A DNA stretch of 64,000 nucleotides from JABFXX01 sp964419605. Lineage in GTDB: Bacteria; Myxococcota_A; Polyangia; Haliangiales; Haliangiaceae. The position numbers were made by a program, and so were the translations under genes. The stretch spans positions 1 through 64,000 of the forward strand of contig CAYQQM010000007.1 in the NCBI GenBank assembly GCA_964419605.1, given 5' to 3'. The notes beneath the pieces were generated by a model. The model was not told the origin of the DNA. It was given only the letters and a program-made list of their open reading frames with translations, and made no database searches. Shown piece by piece: positions 1 to 8,807 of the stretch (position 1 is its first letter; each line of letters starts with the position of its first letter).

Positions 1-98
1 GTCAACGAATCAAGACTATTGATGTTTTTCCTTAACTTACCGGCATGGGTACTAGTACTACTATCTCGGTTCGCGTCCCATGATGATAGCGTAGCGTA

Positions 99-791
99 AT
101 GAAGCGATTGAATGGAACGTACGCATTGGTCACCGGCGGGGCCAGTGGCATTGGTGCGGCGTGCGCACAGGCACTCGCCAGTGAGGGGGCAGGGGTACTC
201 GCGTGCAGCCGCAGGCTAGATGCAGCGGTCGGGCGGGCGGTACCGCAGTTCGGCGCTGTGGCTCACGCTCACCTGGATGTTACCGACGAAGCCGAGGTGA
301 CGCAGCGCATCAATGAGCTGCCGCACATCGACGTTCTCGTGTGTTCGGCGGGCAGTGGCGCTTTTGGGCCGGCGCTCGACATGCGTGTTTCCGATCTGCG
401 CGAGATGCTCGATGTACACATCACGGGCGCGTTTACCTGTGCGCGTGCCGCGCTCCGGCGCATGCAGCAGAGGCGTCGTGGCCATATTATCGTTATCGGT
501 TCGCATGCGGTCCATCACGCGTTTCACGATTGCAGTGGCTACACCGCGGCCAAAGCAGGCCAGCTTGGGCTCGTGCGCGTACTTGCAGCCGAGGCGCGGG
601 CGTTCGATGTTCGAGTGACGGCGCTTCTGCCCGGTGCAACAGACACCTCGATCTGGGATGATCGGCCCGGATTCGACCGATCGAAAATGTTACGGCCAGC
701 GGATGTCGCCGGATTTCTCGTAACCATCGTGACCCAGCCGCAGCTGTCGGTGGAGGAGGTTGTCGTTACTCCGCCCGCAGGCGTGTTGTAG
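99..791 (+). CDS. SDR family NAD(P)-dependent oxidoreductase
   Basis: The 230-aa protein is a classical short-chain dehydrogenase. The cofactor-binding TGGASGIG motif is at about residues 12-19, the structural NAG-like segment reads CSAGSG near residue 83, and the catalytic region has a serine in IGSHAVHH followed by the YTAAK (Tyr-x-x-x-Lys) pair. A PG motif follows in LLPGATDT. Family knowledge gives NAD(P)-dependent oxidation or reduction of an alcohol or carbonyl; the substrate cannot be read from sequence. ATG start. The next gene begins three bases after its stop, so the two are probably co-transcribed. Confidence 0.9.
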   Translation: MKRLNGTYALVTGGASGIGAACAQALASEGAGVLACSRRLDAAVGRAVPQFGAVAHAHLDVTDEAEVTQRINELPHIDVLVCSAGSGAFGPALDMRVSDLREMLDVHITGAFTCARAALRRMQQRRRGHIIVIGSHAVHHAFHDCSGYTAAKAGQLGLVRVLAAEARAFDVRVTALLPGATDTSIWDDRPGFDRSKMLRPADVAGFLVTIVTQPQLSVEEVVVTPPAGVL

Positions 792-793
792 GC

Positions 794-1126
794 ATGGTAC
801 GTAGGAGCATGCTCAAAACGGCGGGTGCGATGGTCTTTTTTGCCTTGTTGGCCACAACCGCTGCATGCGGAAGCGACGACGGCGCGAAAAGCTGTGTCGG
901 CGAAGAAACGTTCTCGACAGCCAAGACCGGAGGGCTGTGCCAGGTCAATATCTTCAGCGCCCCAGAGCGCGCGGTGTACTGCGCAAAGAACGCGACTGGA
1001 AGCTACGACTGCCTGTGCGGCGCTGCCGTAGACAATCCGAAGATGTTCGTCAGCGATGATATCTGCGACCTCGAAGCGGATGCGCGCGTGTGCGAGGCGG
1101 TGTCGCGTTGCGAGTTTTCGTTTTAG
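794..1126 (+). CDS. small cysteine-rich lipoprotein
   Basis: A 110-aa protein with an Arg-rich n-region, hydrophobic stretch and lipobox ending at Cys25 (ATTAAC), so it should be lipidated and exported. The mature part has seven or more further cysteines spaced over about 80 residues, suggesting a disulfide-bonded outer-membrane or periplasmic domain. It starts three bases after the SDR stop. No family is recognised. Its 3' end converges on the gene ending at 1161. Confidence 0.7.
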   Translation: MVRRSMLKTAGAMVFFALLATTAACGSDDGAKSCVGEETFSTAKTGGLCQVNIFSAPERAVYCAKNATGSYDCLCGAAVDNPKMFVSDDICDLEADARVCEAVSRCEFSF

Positions 1127-1160
1127 GAATCGGGCGGTCCAGTGCAGCCTCGGCGAGGGG

Positions 1161-1955
1161 CTACTGGGTTTGGGGCACAAACGCGGCGAGGGGGATGGTT
1201 GCGACCAGCTTTGCCGTGGTGGAGGTGGACTCGACGGAGAACCAATGTGCATCGACAGGAATACGCGCTGCTTGTGCGGCGGCAGTGAAGCTGCCAATAA
1301 TCGATTCGGCCCAGGGCCGCGCCGCGCCGAGCTGAGTCGACTCCGCGTGTGCGGTTACCCGCCACGTCGTTGGAGTTGCCTCGAGCCATGCCGCGACGCG
1401 CTTGAGCTTGTGCGCTGGTGCGCCGGATGTGACCAACCACGCTTGCACGTTGTGAGGTACGGAAGCGAGCAAATCGGTGATCACACCGGGCGGAACGCCA
1501 GAGCGCACCGGTGCGCCCTTTTCGGCGACGAGCATGTCGCCATCGCGCCATTGCACGGATACCGCTTTCTCTGCGTTGATAGTTGCGCTGTGTTCGCCGG
1601 TTGCAGTGACGGAAATGCCGAGGGAATTTCCGATCGTGGTCAGGCAATCGCGCGAACTTGCTTCGGCGATTCCGCGAAATCGGCCTTCCCAGGTGTCCGG
1701 GATTCCAGCCGTGATCACGGCGATCTTTGCCGTGCGGGCGATATGGCGCGCGCAGCGGAAGGCATCGGGGATCATCGCCGATACTGCGGTTAGGTCGAGG
1801 GCCTGTAAATCGATAGCCAGAGCGAACCCAATATCTCCGAGCTGGGACATCACCGCGTCGGGAACTATGGGCTGGCCGTTCTTGGACTCGGGCAGCGGCA
1901 CTTTGCGCGAGCTACACCCCAGCAGCGCAATGAAAACCGCGACGTGCCGCAGCAT
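1161..1955 (-). CDS. hypothetical lipoprotein, last gene of the export operon
   Basis: A 264-aa protein with a short signal peptide and lipobox Cys14 (ALLGC). The rest is soluble, with no domain I recognise. It starts only 15 bases after the stop of the membrane fusion protein gene, in the same direction, so it is probably the fourth gene of the permease-ATPase-adaptor operon and may act with that exporter at the outer membrane. That functional link is inferred from position only. Confidence 0.7.
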   Translation of the reverse strand: MLRHVAVFIALLGCSSRKVPLPESKNGQPIVPDAVMSQLGDIGFALAIDLQALDLTAVSAMIPDAFRCARHIARTAKIAVITAGIPDTWEGRFRGIAEASSRDCLTTIGNSLGISVTATGEHSATINAEKAVSVQWRDGDMLVAEKGAPVRSGVPPGVITDLLASVPHNVQAWLVTSGAPAHKLKRVAAWLEATPTTWRVTAHAESTQLGAARPWAESIIGSFTAAAQAARIPVDAHWFSVESTSTTAKLVATIPLAAFVPQTQ

Positions 1956-1970
1956 GGAGGCATCGTACCA

Positions 1971-2990
1971 TTAGCGTTCGATGTGTGCATACATGCGCAT
2001 GCCGAGTGGCAATGTAACGTCGGGGGTGGTTTCAAAGGCCAATAGTACTTCGAGTACTCGCGTGTCGACACGCGCCCGCGGGTCATCGTTGGGAATCGCT
2101 TTACGCCCAAGTTCTCGGCTGATGCGGGATACGCGGACGGCGAAGCGTCGGTCGCGAAATGCATCGGAAGTCACGTAGCCCGGCTTGCCGACTGCCATTG
2201 CCGCGACATCGGCCTCATCGATCTCGGCGCGCACTTCCAGGCGGGATAAATCTGCCAGGGTAACGATGGTGGTTGGGTTTTGTGCCGTGACGATAGATCC
2301 AGGCTCTGCCATGCGACGCAGGATGACACCGCTGTGTGGAGCGCGGAGGGCGCACTGCTCCAGTGCAACATTCGCCGCGTTGAGCTCGGCTGCAGCCGCA
2401 TCGACCGCAGCGGAGGCCTCGGCGATAAGCTCGGCGCGAGTGCCTTTGGAGATGCTGCGGTATCGCGCAGTGGCAGCCGCCCGGGTCGCGGTGGCAACCC
2501 GCGCGGCAGCTCCGTCAGCGTCGACGGTTGCTGCCGATACAGCTCCGACCGCCCCGAGCTGATCGCTACGGTGCTGCTCGATCTCCCGATGCTCGGCAGA
2601 TGCCTCAGCGGCCGCCGCCTCGGCTTTGGCGGCATCTACGTCTTCGCGCCGCGGTCCACGGCGGGCGAGGTCCAGTCGTGCGCGAGCTTGTGCGAGCGCG
2701 GCTGTTGCGGCCGCAACGCGCGCCTTCGCCAATCGGTCATCCAGTTGGGCGATCACGTGTCCGGCCTGCACGCTATCGCCCTCATCGACGGCGATCGACG
2801 TAACGCGGCCGCCAGTCTCAAACGCCAGCGCGATCGGATCGCGCGCGGACTCTACTCGACCCGGTGCCACAAGCGTGGCGGTGCGTCGTATCGCGGGGGT
2901 TGCATGTGCGTCTGACGCGCGATGGCCAAACCACAGGTAGCCGCCGGAAATTGCGGCAACAGCGACGATTGAAGCGATCCATTTCTTCAT
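1971..2990 (-). CDS. HlyD/DevB-like membrane fusion protein of an ABC exporter
   Basis: A 339-aa periplasmic adaptor. It has an N-terminal membrane anchor (residues about 5-22), a biotinyl-lipoyl half-domain around residues 60-85 (SIAVDEGDSVQAGHVIAQLD), an Ala-rich coiled-coil hairpin (about 90-225), the second lipoyl half (LRAPHSGVILRR) and a beta-barrel region at the C-terminus. Family members bridge an inner-membrane ABC transporter to the outer membrane or outside. Its ATG overlaps the ATPase stop as ATGA, indicating translational coupling. Confidence 0.88.
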   Translation of the reverse strand: MKKWIASIVAVAAISGGYLWFGHRASDAHATPAIRRTATLVAPGRVESARDPIALAFETGGRVTSIAVDEGDSVQAGHVIAQLDDRLAKARVAAATAALAQARARLDLARRGPRREDVDAAKAEAAAAEASAEHREIEQHRSDQLGAVGAVSAATVDADGAAARVATATRAAATARYRSISKGTRAELIAEASAAVDAAAAELNAANVALEQCALRAPHSGVILRRMAEPGSIVTAQNPTTIVTLADLSRLEVRAEIDEADVAAMAVGKPGYVTSDAFRDRRFAVRVSRISRELGRKAIPNDDPRARVDTRVLEVLLAFETTPDVTLPLGMRMYAHIER

Positions 2991-3805
2991 AGCTTGGTCC
3001 TTTGTGGGTCAATGATGGAGATCGATCGATCTTCGCACTCCTCGCGAAGTGCTGCGCGCCCCAGCGAGGCCGTGGCTATCGATCCGTCTTCGACTCGGAC
3101 GATGCGATCGGCAAACTGTTCGAGGCGAGGATCGTGAGTGACCACCACGACGGCGCGGCCATGCGCCGTAGCGAGCTCGCGCAGCAGCGTCATCACGGAC
3201 AGGGCGGTTTTCGTGTCTAACGCGGCGGTGGGTTCATCGCCGATCAAGATCGGAGGATTGCCGCCGAGGGCGCGGGCGATCGCAACTCGCTGCTTTTGCC
3301 CGCCAGACAGGTCCGCTGGGAGGTGGTGGACTCGCGTTCCCAGGTCGACAAGTTCTAGCAGGCGCCGCGCTTCGAGTCGGGCATCTTTGCGCCCAGGGTC
3401 TTTCATTTGAATCGCGATGGCTACGTTCTCTAACGCAGTGAGAGCTGGAAATAGGTTGAATCCCTGAAACACAAATCCGAAATTGCGCGCGCGCAAGTCG
3501 GGCAAGTCGCGCTCTGATAGCTCTGCGGCGTTCTTGCCTTCAATCCACACTTCTCCTGTGGTCGGACGAAGCAGCAAGCCGAGAATGGAGATCAGTGTCG
3601 TCTTGCCGGAACCCGATGGGCCTTCGATCAGCGTGACTTCACCGCTGCGGATATCGAGTGACGCCTCAGATAGCGCTGTGACGGCGTTGGCCTCGGTTCC
3701 GTACACTTTGCCGGCGCGCGTTAACCGAGCCAGCGCTACCTGGGCGGGCGCTGTTGTCTGCGAGAGGTCGTTGCGAGCGATCGCGGCGTTCATGGCAGTC
3801 TTCAT
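2987..3805 (-). CDS. ABC transporter ATP-binding protein (DevA/MacB type)
   Basis: A 272-aa ATPase with Walker A GPSGSGKTT (residues 62-70), Q-loop Gln114, signature LSGGQ (166-170), Walker B ILIGDE (186-191) and H-loop His224. This is the LolD/DevA/MacB-type subfamily that pairs with FtsX-like permeases. The reading frame continues much further upstream, but the ATG at 3805 overlaps the permease stop as ATGA, which is the natural coupled start. It lies between the permease and the adaptor genes. Confidence 0.92.
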   Translation of the reverse strand: MKTAMNAAIARNDLSQTTAPAQVALARLTRAGKVYGTEANAVTALSEASLDIRSGEVTLIEGPSGSGKTTLISILGLLLRPTTGEVWIEGKNAAELSERDLPDLRARNFGFVFQGFNLFPALTALENVAIAIQMKDPGRKDARLEARRLLELVDLGTRVHHLPADLSGGQKQRVAIARALGGNPPILIGDEPTAALDTKTALSVMTLLRELATAHGRAVVVVTHDPRLEQFADRIVRVEDGSIATASLGRAALREECEDRSISIIDPQRTKL

Positions 3806-4935
3806 CCTTTGAATACGGAAGCGGGGTCGAGGCGGAGTACTTTGGCGATCGATAGCAGCGCCGCGAACGAGCACATCGCAACGGTGACGATCCACGTCAC
3901 AGCGTACAAACTGGGGAATAAGGCAACTCGGAGGTTGGCCATGGCCATCGCGGCGCGCATCCCCACCGCAAGGCCACTGCCAACGACAAACCCGAGACCG
4001 GCGGAGATCATCGCTTGCGACAAGATCACGCGAACGACCATCGCGTTCTTGGCTCCCATGGCCTTGAGCGTTCCGAACTCGCGCAGGTGCTGGAGAGTAC
4101 CGCTGTACAGGATCTGCCCAACGACGACAAACCCAACGATGATTCCAAGTACAGCGGTCGTAAAGAATCCGGCGCCAACACCGGTTCGCTCGGACCAATA
4201 CGATCGGGTGCGCTCCGACATCTGCGCTGTGGTGTAGGCGGCGAGGTGAGGCAATTGATTGATGCGCTTGCGGACCTCCTCGACGGAGTGTCCACGTGCA
4301 ACGCGAACGAGCACGTAGGTAACTGCGTTCGCTCCAAGCTGCGGCATGAAGCTGCGCGCCGAGCGAATGTCAGTAAACACAATTGGCGATGTCGTGAACG
4401 ATCGGATTCCCTCGGTCAGAGCCACGACATGGGCGCGCACACCGCTGATTTCGCTCGTGCTTCCTACCCGATCGATTTGCAGTTTGGCGTATTCGGAGCG
4501 ATCGATGGTAATGGCTCCAGCTTCTCCGAGGCGATTTGAGTCACCTGCGACCACGTTCCAAGGCACGAGTAGGGGGTCGTTGCCAGCTGTAGTCTCGACG
4601 CCTACTACCTGAACCCCTAGGTCGCCGCCATCCGCGAGTTTAAATTGGGCGAAATTCATCAGCACCCGCTCAGCGCGCTCGACGCCGGGCACCGATGCAA
4701 CTCGATAGAAGGCTCGCTCATCGTAGGGAGTTGCGAACTCGAACGACTCGTTGCCCCGCTTGCCCACCCACAGATCGGCGCGGCTCGAGTCGATCAGTGC
4801 CGATGCCGTATCCATGAAGCCAAAAAACAGCCCGACTTGTACAAGCACCAGCATCACGGACACCGACACGCCGGCGATTGCCACCGCGAACCGCAGTCGA
4901 TCGGCGAAGAGCAGCTTTCGAGCCAGCGTCCACAT
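3802..4935 (-). CDS. ABC transporter permease, FtsX/DevC-like
   Basis: A 377-aa permease with one N-terminal membrane segment (about residues 15-40), a roughly 200-residue extracytoplasmic domain, and three C-terminal membrane segments in the FtsX arrangement, including the typical cytoplasmic loop REFGTLKAMGAKN. It is the first gene of a four-gene minus-strand operon (permease, ATPase, adaptor, lipoprotein). Order and domains match DevCAB-type exporters; the substrate is unknown. A palindrome at 5008-5024 lies about 75 bases upstream. Confidence 0.9.
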   Translation of the reverse strand: MWTLARKLLFADRLRFAVAIAGVSVSVMLVLVQVGLFFGFMDTASALIDSSRADLWVGKRGNESFEFATPYDERAFYRVASVPGVERAERVLMNFAQFKLADGGDLGVQVVGVETTAGNDPLLVPWNVVAGDSNRLGEAGAITIDRSEYAKLQIDRVGSTSEISGVRAHVVALTEGIRSFTTSPIVFTDIRSARSFMPQLGANAVTYVLVRVARGHSVEEVRKRINQLPHLAAYTTAQMSERTRSYWSERTGVGAGFFTTAVLGIIVGFVVVGQILYSGTLQHLREFGTLKAMGAKNAMVVRVILSQAMISAGLGFVVGSGLAVGMRAAMAMANLRVALFPSLYAVTWIVTVAMCSFAALLSIAKVLRLDPASVFKG

Positions 4936-5007
4936 TGCTGCGATGCATCAGCACATAGTGTGCCTGGATCGAGGCAAATAAAATCAAGTACTTATACTAG
5001 GTCGTGC

Positions 5008-5024
5008 AGTAACAGGTCGTTACT
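5008..5024. promoter_or_regulatory. palindromic operator candidate upstream of the ABC export operon
   Basis: A perfect inverted repeat AGTAAC-N5-GTTACT. It lies in the 190-base gap between the permease start (4935) and the acetoacetyl-CoA synthetase stop (5127), the only place a promoter for the export operon could sit. The form resembles operators of TetR-type repressors, which often control such exporters. No regulator gene is adjacent. Confidence 0.45.
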
Positions 5025-5126
5025 AAACAGTGACGCATAGGTTACAAGACAAGAGGCCGCGCGACGCGCGGAGTCCCTCGTCAGCGACTTCCAAGGGTCG
5101 AGGTGATTAGCGTGCAAGGTCTTGGC

Positions 5127-7067
5127 TCATTGCGCGAGCTCGGGCCGGTCGTAGAAATACTGGAGCGCTTCCGGGTTGGCCAGCGCGTCGAGGTTGGCGA
5201 TGGGCCGGCCATGGATCGCGTCGCGTACGGCGATCTCCACGATTTTTCCGCTCATGGTTCGCGGAATGTCGATCGCGCTCAGAATTTTGGCCGGCACATG
5301 GCGTGGACTTGCCTGGCTTCGAATCTCGTTGCGCAGGCGCCGCTCGAGGCTAGCATCAAGCAAACATCCTGGCTGCAGGCGCACGAATAGCACCACTCGC
5401 ACGTCGCCTTCCCAGTCCTGGCCCACGACGATGCTTTCCGCGATCTCTGCGAATTGCTCGACGATGCGGTAGATCTCGGCGGTGCCAATGCGAACGCCGC
5501 CCGGGTTCAGTACGGCGTCGGAACGCCCGTAAATGATGAGCCCGTCGTGGTCTGTAAGTTCTGCGTAATCGCCGTGGTGCCATACGTTTGGAAACCGCTC
5601 GAAATAGGCGCGCCGGTATTTGCTGCCGTCGGGGTCGTTCCAAAATCCGATGGGCATGGAAGGAAACGGGGCTGTACACACGAGCTCGCCCTTTTGCCGG
5701 CGCACGGGTTGACCGGTAGGACTGAAAATCTCAACTTTCATGCCGAGCCCGCGACACTGCAATTCACCGCGATATACGGGCAACAACGGATTGCCCAAGG
5801 CGAAGCACGAAATGAGGTCGGTTCCGCCCGCGATCGACGCGAGTTGCACCTCTGAGTTTACGTGGTTGTACACAAAGTCAAAGCTCGACGGCGCTAGCGG
5901 TGATCCCGTCGATAGGATGCTCCGCAATGTCGACAGATCGTGGTGGTCGCGCGGTCGATAGGCCGATTTTTCGACGGCGCTAAGGTACTTTGCGCTCGTT
6001 CCGAAGATGTCAATCCGCTCGCGGTGGGCGATTCGCCATAGCACGTCGGGATCCGGATGAAGTGGCGCGCCATCAAACAAGACGAGCGTTGCGCCGGAGG
6101 CCAGGGTGGAGACCAGCCAATGCCACATCATCCAGCCCGTCGTCGTGAAGTAGAATACGACGTCACCTGGAGAGATGTCGCAGTGCAGGACGTGCTCCTT
6201 TCGGTGTTGCAACAACGTACCGCCAACGCTGTGGACGATGCATTTCGGTGCGCCGGTTGTTCCCGAGGAGTACAGGATGTAAATCGGGTCGGCGAACCCC
6301 ACTGGGGTGAATTCCAACGTTCCGTGCATCCGTATCAGATCGTAGTACAACGCTGCGTTCGGCAGACCCACGAGATCGGGGTTGCGACTGCGATACGGAA
6401 TCATCACAACGCTCTGCAGCGAAGGCAGGCTCGCCGCGATAGCGCGAACCGCGGGTAAGGAGTCGATGCTCTTGCCGCTATACGTGTAACCATCGGTAGC
6501 AAACAGTGCTTTCGGCTCGATCTGCCCAAATCGGTCCAGCACCGCTTCAACGCCAAAGTCAGGCGAACAGGAGGACCAAACACCGCCCAAGCTCGCGGTC
6601 GCGAGCATGGCGACCACTGCTTCGGGCCGATTCGCGACGAATCCGGCTACGCGATCGCCTTTGCGGATCCCCATTGACCTCAGATGCGCTGCGACGGAAG
6701 CGACTTGTCGTCGCAGCTCTGGCCAGCTGATCTCGAGTCGATCGTCGCGCTCGTTCGTGAACACGATCGCAGCACCGGACCGCTCGGGTGCGAGCAGGTT
6801 TTCCGCGAAATTCAGCATTGCTCCCTCGAACCACTGCGCACCCGGCATGCGGTCTGGGTTGCGAACGACCGAGGAGTATTCGGCGCTGGCGCGGATGAGG
6901 CAAAATCGCCAGACCGCTGCCCAAAATTCCGCCGGGGATTCTACGCTCCAGCGGTACAGCGAGGCGTAGTCTTCGCCGGCTAGGAACTGGCGATTCGCTT
7001 GGAGGAACCGACGCATGTGGCTGTTCGCGCTGCGGTCGGGTGGCGGTGTCCAAATGGGGTCAGTCAC
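5127..7067 (-). CDS. aacS: acetoacetyl-CoA synthetase
   Basis: Acyl-adenylate-forming enzyme of the ANL superfamily that activates acetoacetate to acetoacetyl-CoA, feeding ketone-body or polyhydroxybutyrate metabolism. The AMP-binding motif SGTTGAPK is at residues 268-275, and the C-terminal IPRTMSGK segment carries the adenylation lysine. The frame is open further upstream, but the GTG at 7067 has a GGGAG ribosome site seven bases ahead and gives 646 aa, the usual family length, with a typical N-terminus (DPIWTPPPDR). It shares its upstream region with the divergent vWA gene. Confidence 0.92.
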   Translation of the reverse strand: MTDPIWTPPPDRSANSHMRRFLQANRQFLAGEDYASLYRWSVESPAEFWAAVWRFCLIRASAEYSSVVRNPDRMPGAQWFEGAMLNFAENLLAPERSGAAIVFTNERDDRLEISWPELRRQVASVAAHLRSMGIRKGDRVAGFVANRPEAVVAMLATASLGGVWSSCSPDFGVEAVLDRFGQIEPKALFATDGYTYSGKSIDSLPAVRAIAASLPSLQSVVMIPYRSRNPDLVGLPNAALYYDLIRMHGTLEFTPVGFADPIYILYSSGTTGAPKCIVHSVGGTLLQHRKEHVLHCDISPGDVVFYFTTTGWMMWHWLVSTLASGATLVLFDGAPLHPDPDVLWRIAHRERIDIFGTSAKYLSAVEKSAYRPRDHHDLSTLRSILSTGSPLAPSSFDFVYNHVNSEVQLASIAGGTDLISCFALGNPLLPVYRGELQCRGLGMKVEIFSPTGQPVRRQKGELVCTAPFPSMPIGFWNDPDGSKYRRAYFERFPNVWHHGDYAELTDHDGLIIYGRSDAVLNPGGVRIGTAEIYRIVEQFAEIAESIVVGQDWEGDVRVVLFVRLQPGCLLDASLERRLRNEIRSQASPRHVPAKILSAIDIPRTMSGKIVEIAVRDAIHGRPIANLDALANPEALQYFYDRPELAQ

Positions 7068-7079
7068 GTGATTACTCCC

Positions 7080-7092
7080 ACTTGTTACAAGT
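7080..7092. promoter_or_regulatory. small palindrome upstream of aacS
   Basis: Perfect inverted repeat ACTTG-TTA-CAAGT placed directly upstream of the aacS ribosome binding site, in the divergent region shared with the vWA gene. It could be a repressor operator or simply a short hairpin in the leader. Confidence 0.25.
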
Positions 7093-7266
7093 AGTGCCCG
7101 AGTTTCGTACGCTGCGGCGCAACAAGCAACACGCCGGCTCCGCGTCGTAAACCCAGGGTAGGGGGGACGTGCCCGCCCGGGGAACACAGACCCGCCCAAG
7201 CCAACGCGGCCCGTTCAAGTTGTCGATGATGCCGCCGCATCCGCGGCTACGTGGTAGATTGGGTTT

Positions 7267-8805
7267 GTGCCGATTCCCGGCGAGCGACGGCGCAGCTACC
7301 TAGCACGACAAGTCGGCACGATGGCGCTGTCGCATGTTCAGACGGACACGCCGATGGCCATCGTGCGAGCGGCCGCTTGGACAAACTCGCTATCGCGCAT
7401 GGGCGTACATCTGCCATTGTTTGTCGTTCACGATATAGGCGTCTTGTTGTCGCTAGCGCGTGGCGGTGCGGGGTTTGTGCTGCGACGGCGCGAGAGTCAG
7501 CTCGCGCGGATTCAGATACCGCTCGGCGTCAAAGTGCATCTCGATGGATACAAAGCGCTGCTCGAGAACATCGCGACATCTGAAGTTACCGAACGGCTCG
7601 CCGGGTTGCGGCTCCGCGATGAAATGGTCGCGGTTCTACTCTCCCGAATTCTTGGCGATACCTACAACCGCTGGCGCGATCGGGCGAAGTCTGCGGGAGT
7701 CGAGGCGTTGCCGCTCGACCTCGGACTCCTGAGCGACGTGGACTTTGCCGATCACTTTCGCGATTTCGATCCGCGCGCGCTGTGGGCGTTTCTCGACCAC
7801 CTGTACGCGCAGGCAAACCACGTTTATACGCAGGTCGAGCTGATCGACCTCGATACCGTTCGACTTCTCGGCCTGTTCAAGGACGATGGCGTTGCCGGCC
7901 GGGATGCACTGGGAGGAGCGGTCGATTTGGTCGACCTGTTTGCCGCCCTCGGCTCACCCGAGGCCAACGATGTGGCAAATTTTTCGCTCGATCTGTTGCC
8001 GAGTGTTCTCGAGACCCGGCGGTCTTCGGGCGTGCAGACGTTTTCGGTCGATGGCTACGCTTCCATTGAGCGCAAAGGCAACATCGATTCGTTGGTCCTA
8101 TCGGAGTTGGCGTACGAACCCGAGATGTTTGAACAAAAGGTCGTTGATGACGAGCTTTTGTACTACGGGCGCGACAAGCAGCAGGAAGAAGAGCGTCGGC
8201 TGCAGTACGTGATGATCGACTGCTCGGCGTCGATGCGCGGCCAGCGCCAGGTGTTTGCGCGCGGACTTGCTCTCGCCCTGATAAAAAAACTGACGCTAGA
8301 AGGCGATGAGATTTGGGTTCGATTCTTTGACTCTCGGCTTCACGAGACGATGAAGATTTCTCGTTCTGGCCAGGTTCCTGTCCCCTATATCCTTGCCTTT
8401 CGGTCGGAGCGCGGTCGCAATTACGGCAAAGTATTTCGCCAGTTGCTGATCGAAGTTCCACGCATCCGCCGAGAGCATAAGCGGCGCGTTGTGCTCTACG
8501 TGATCACGCACGGCCAATGTCACATCGAGCCTGAGCTCGTGGCTGCGCTGAAACAGCATGCGTTTCTCTACGGGGTGGTGTGTCTACCCAGTTCGGAGCA
8601 GTTGCCCGAATTTGTGTCTCTGTTCGATCGACACCAAATTGTTCGCGCTGATGCGCTTGTGTCGCGCAGCGAACGCCAGCGGCGCGCGTTGGACATCGTC
8701 GGCGATGCTACCCGGACCGCGAAAGATGAACCGCTCGGAACCGCGGTGGAGTCCCACCGGGGGCATGAGCCGGGCCTGCCGCAACGGTTCTCCATAGGTA
8801 GCTAG
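7267..8805 (+). CDS. von Willebrand factor A (vWA) domain protein
   Basis: A 512-aa protein. The C-terminal third is a vWA fold: YVMIDCSASM contains the MIDAS DxSxS residues (Asp318, Ser320, Ser322), followed by an alternating helix-strand pattern (ALALIKKLTLEGDEIWVRFF). The N-terminal 300 residues are helical and unassigned. A GTG opens the frame at 7267; an in-frame ATG at 7321 is a good alternative start. The next gene starts two bases after its stop, so vWA and TPR/HEAT proteins should be made together. Such vWA proteins usually act as metal-dependent adaptors in complexes; no MoxR-type ATPase is nearby. Confidence 0.82.
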   Translation: MPIPGERRRSYLARQVGTMALSHVQTDTPMAIVRAAAWTNSLSRMGVHLPLFVVHDIGVLLSLARGGAGFVLRRRESQLARIQIPLGVKVHLDGYKALLENIATSEVTERLAGLRLRDEMVAVLLSRILGDTYNRWRDRAKSAGVEALPLDLGLLSDVDFADHFRDFDPRALWAFLDHLYAQANHVYTQVELIDLDTVRLLGLFKDDGVAGRDALGGAVDLVDLFAALGSPEANDVANFSLDLLPSVLETRRSSGVQTFSVDGYASIERKGNIDSLVLSELAYEPEMFEQKVVDDELLYYGRDKQQEEERRLQYVMIDCSASMRGQRQVFARGLALALIKKLTLEGDEIWVRFFDSRLHETMKISRSGQVPVPYILAFRSERGRNYGKVFRQLLIEVPRIRREHKRRVVLYVITHGQCHIEPELVAALKQHAFLYGVVCLPSSEQLPEFVSLFDRHQIVRADALVSRSERQRRALDIVGDATRTAKDEPLGTAVESHRGHEPGLPQRFSIGS

Positions 8806-8807
8806 CG

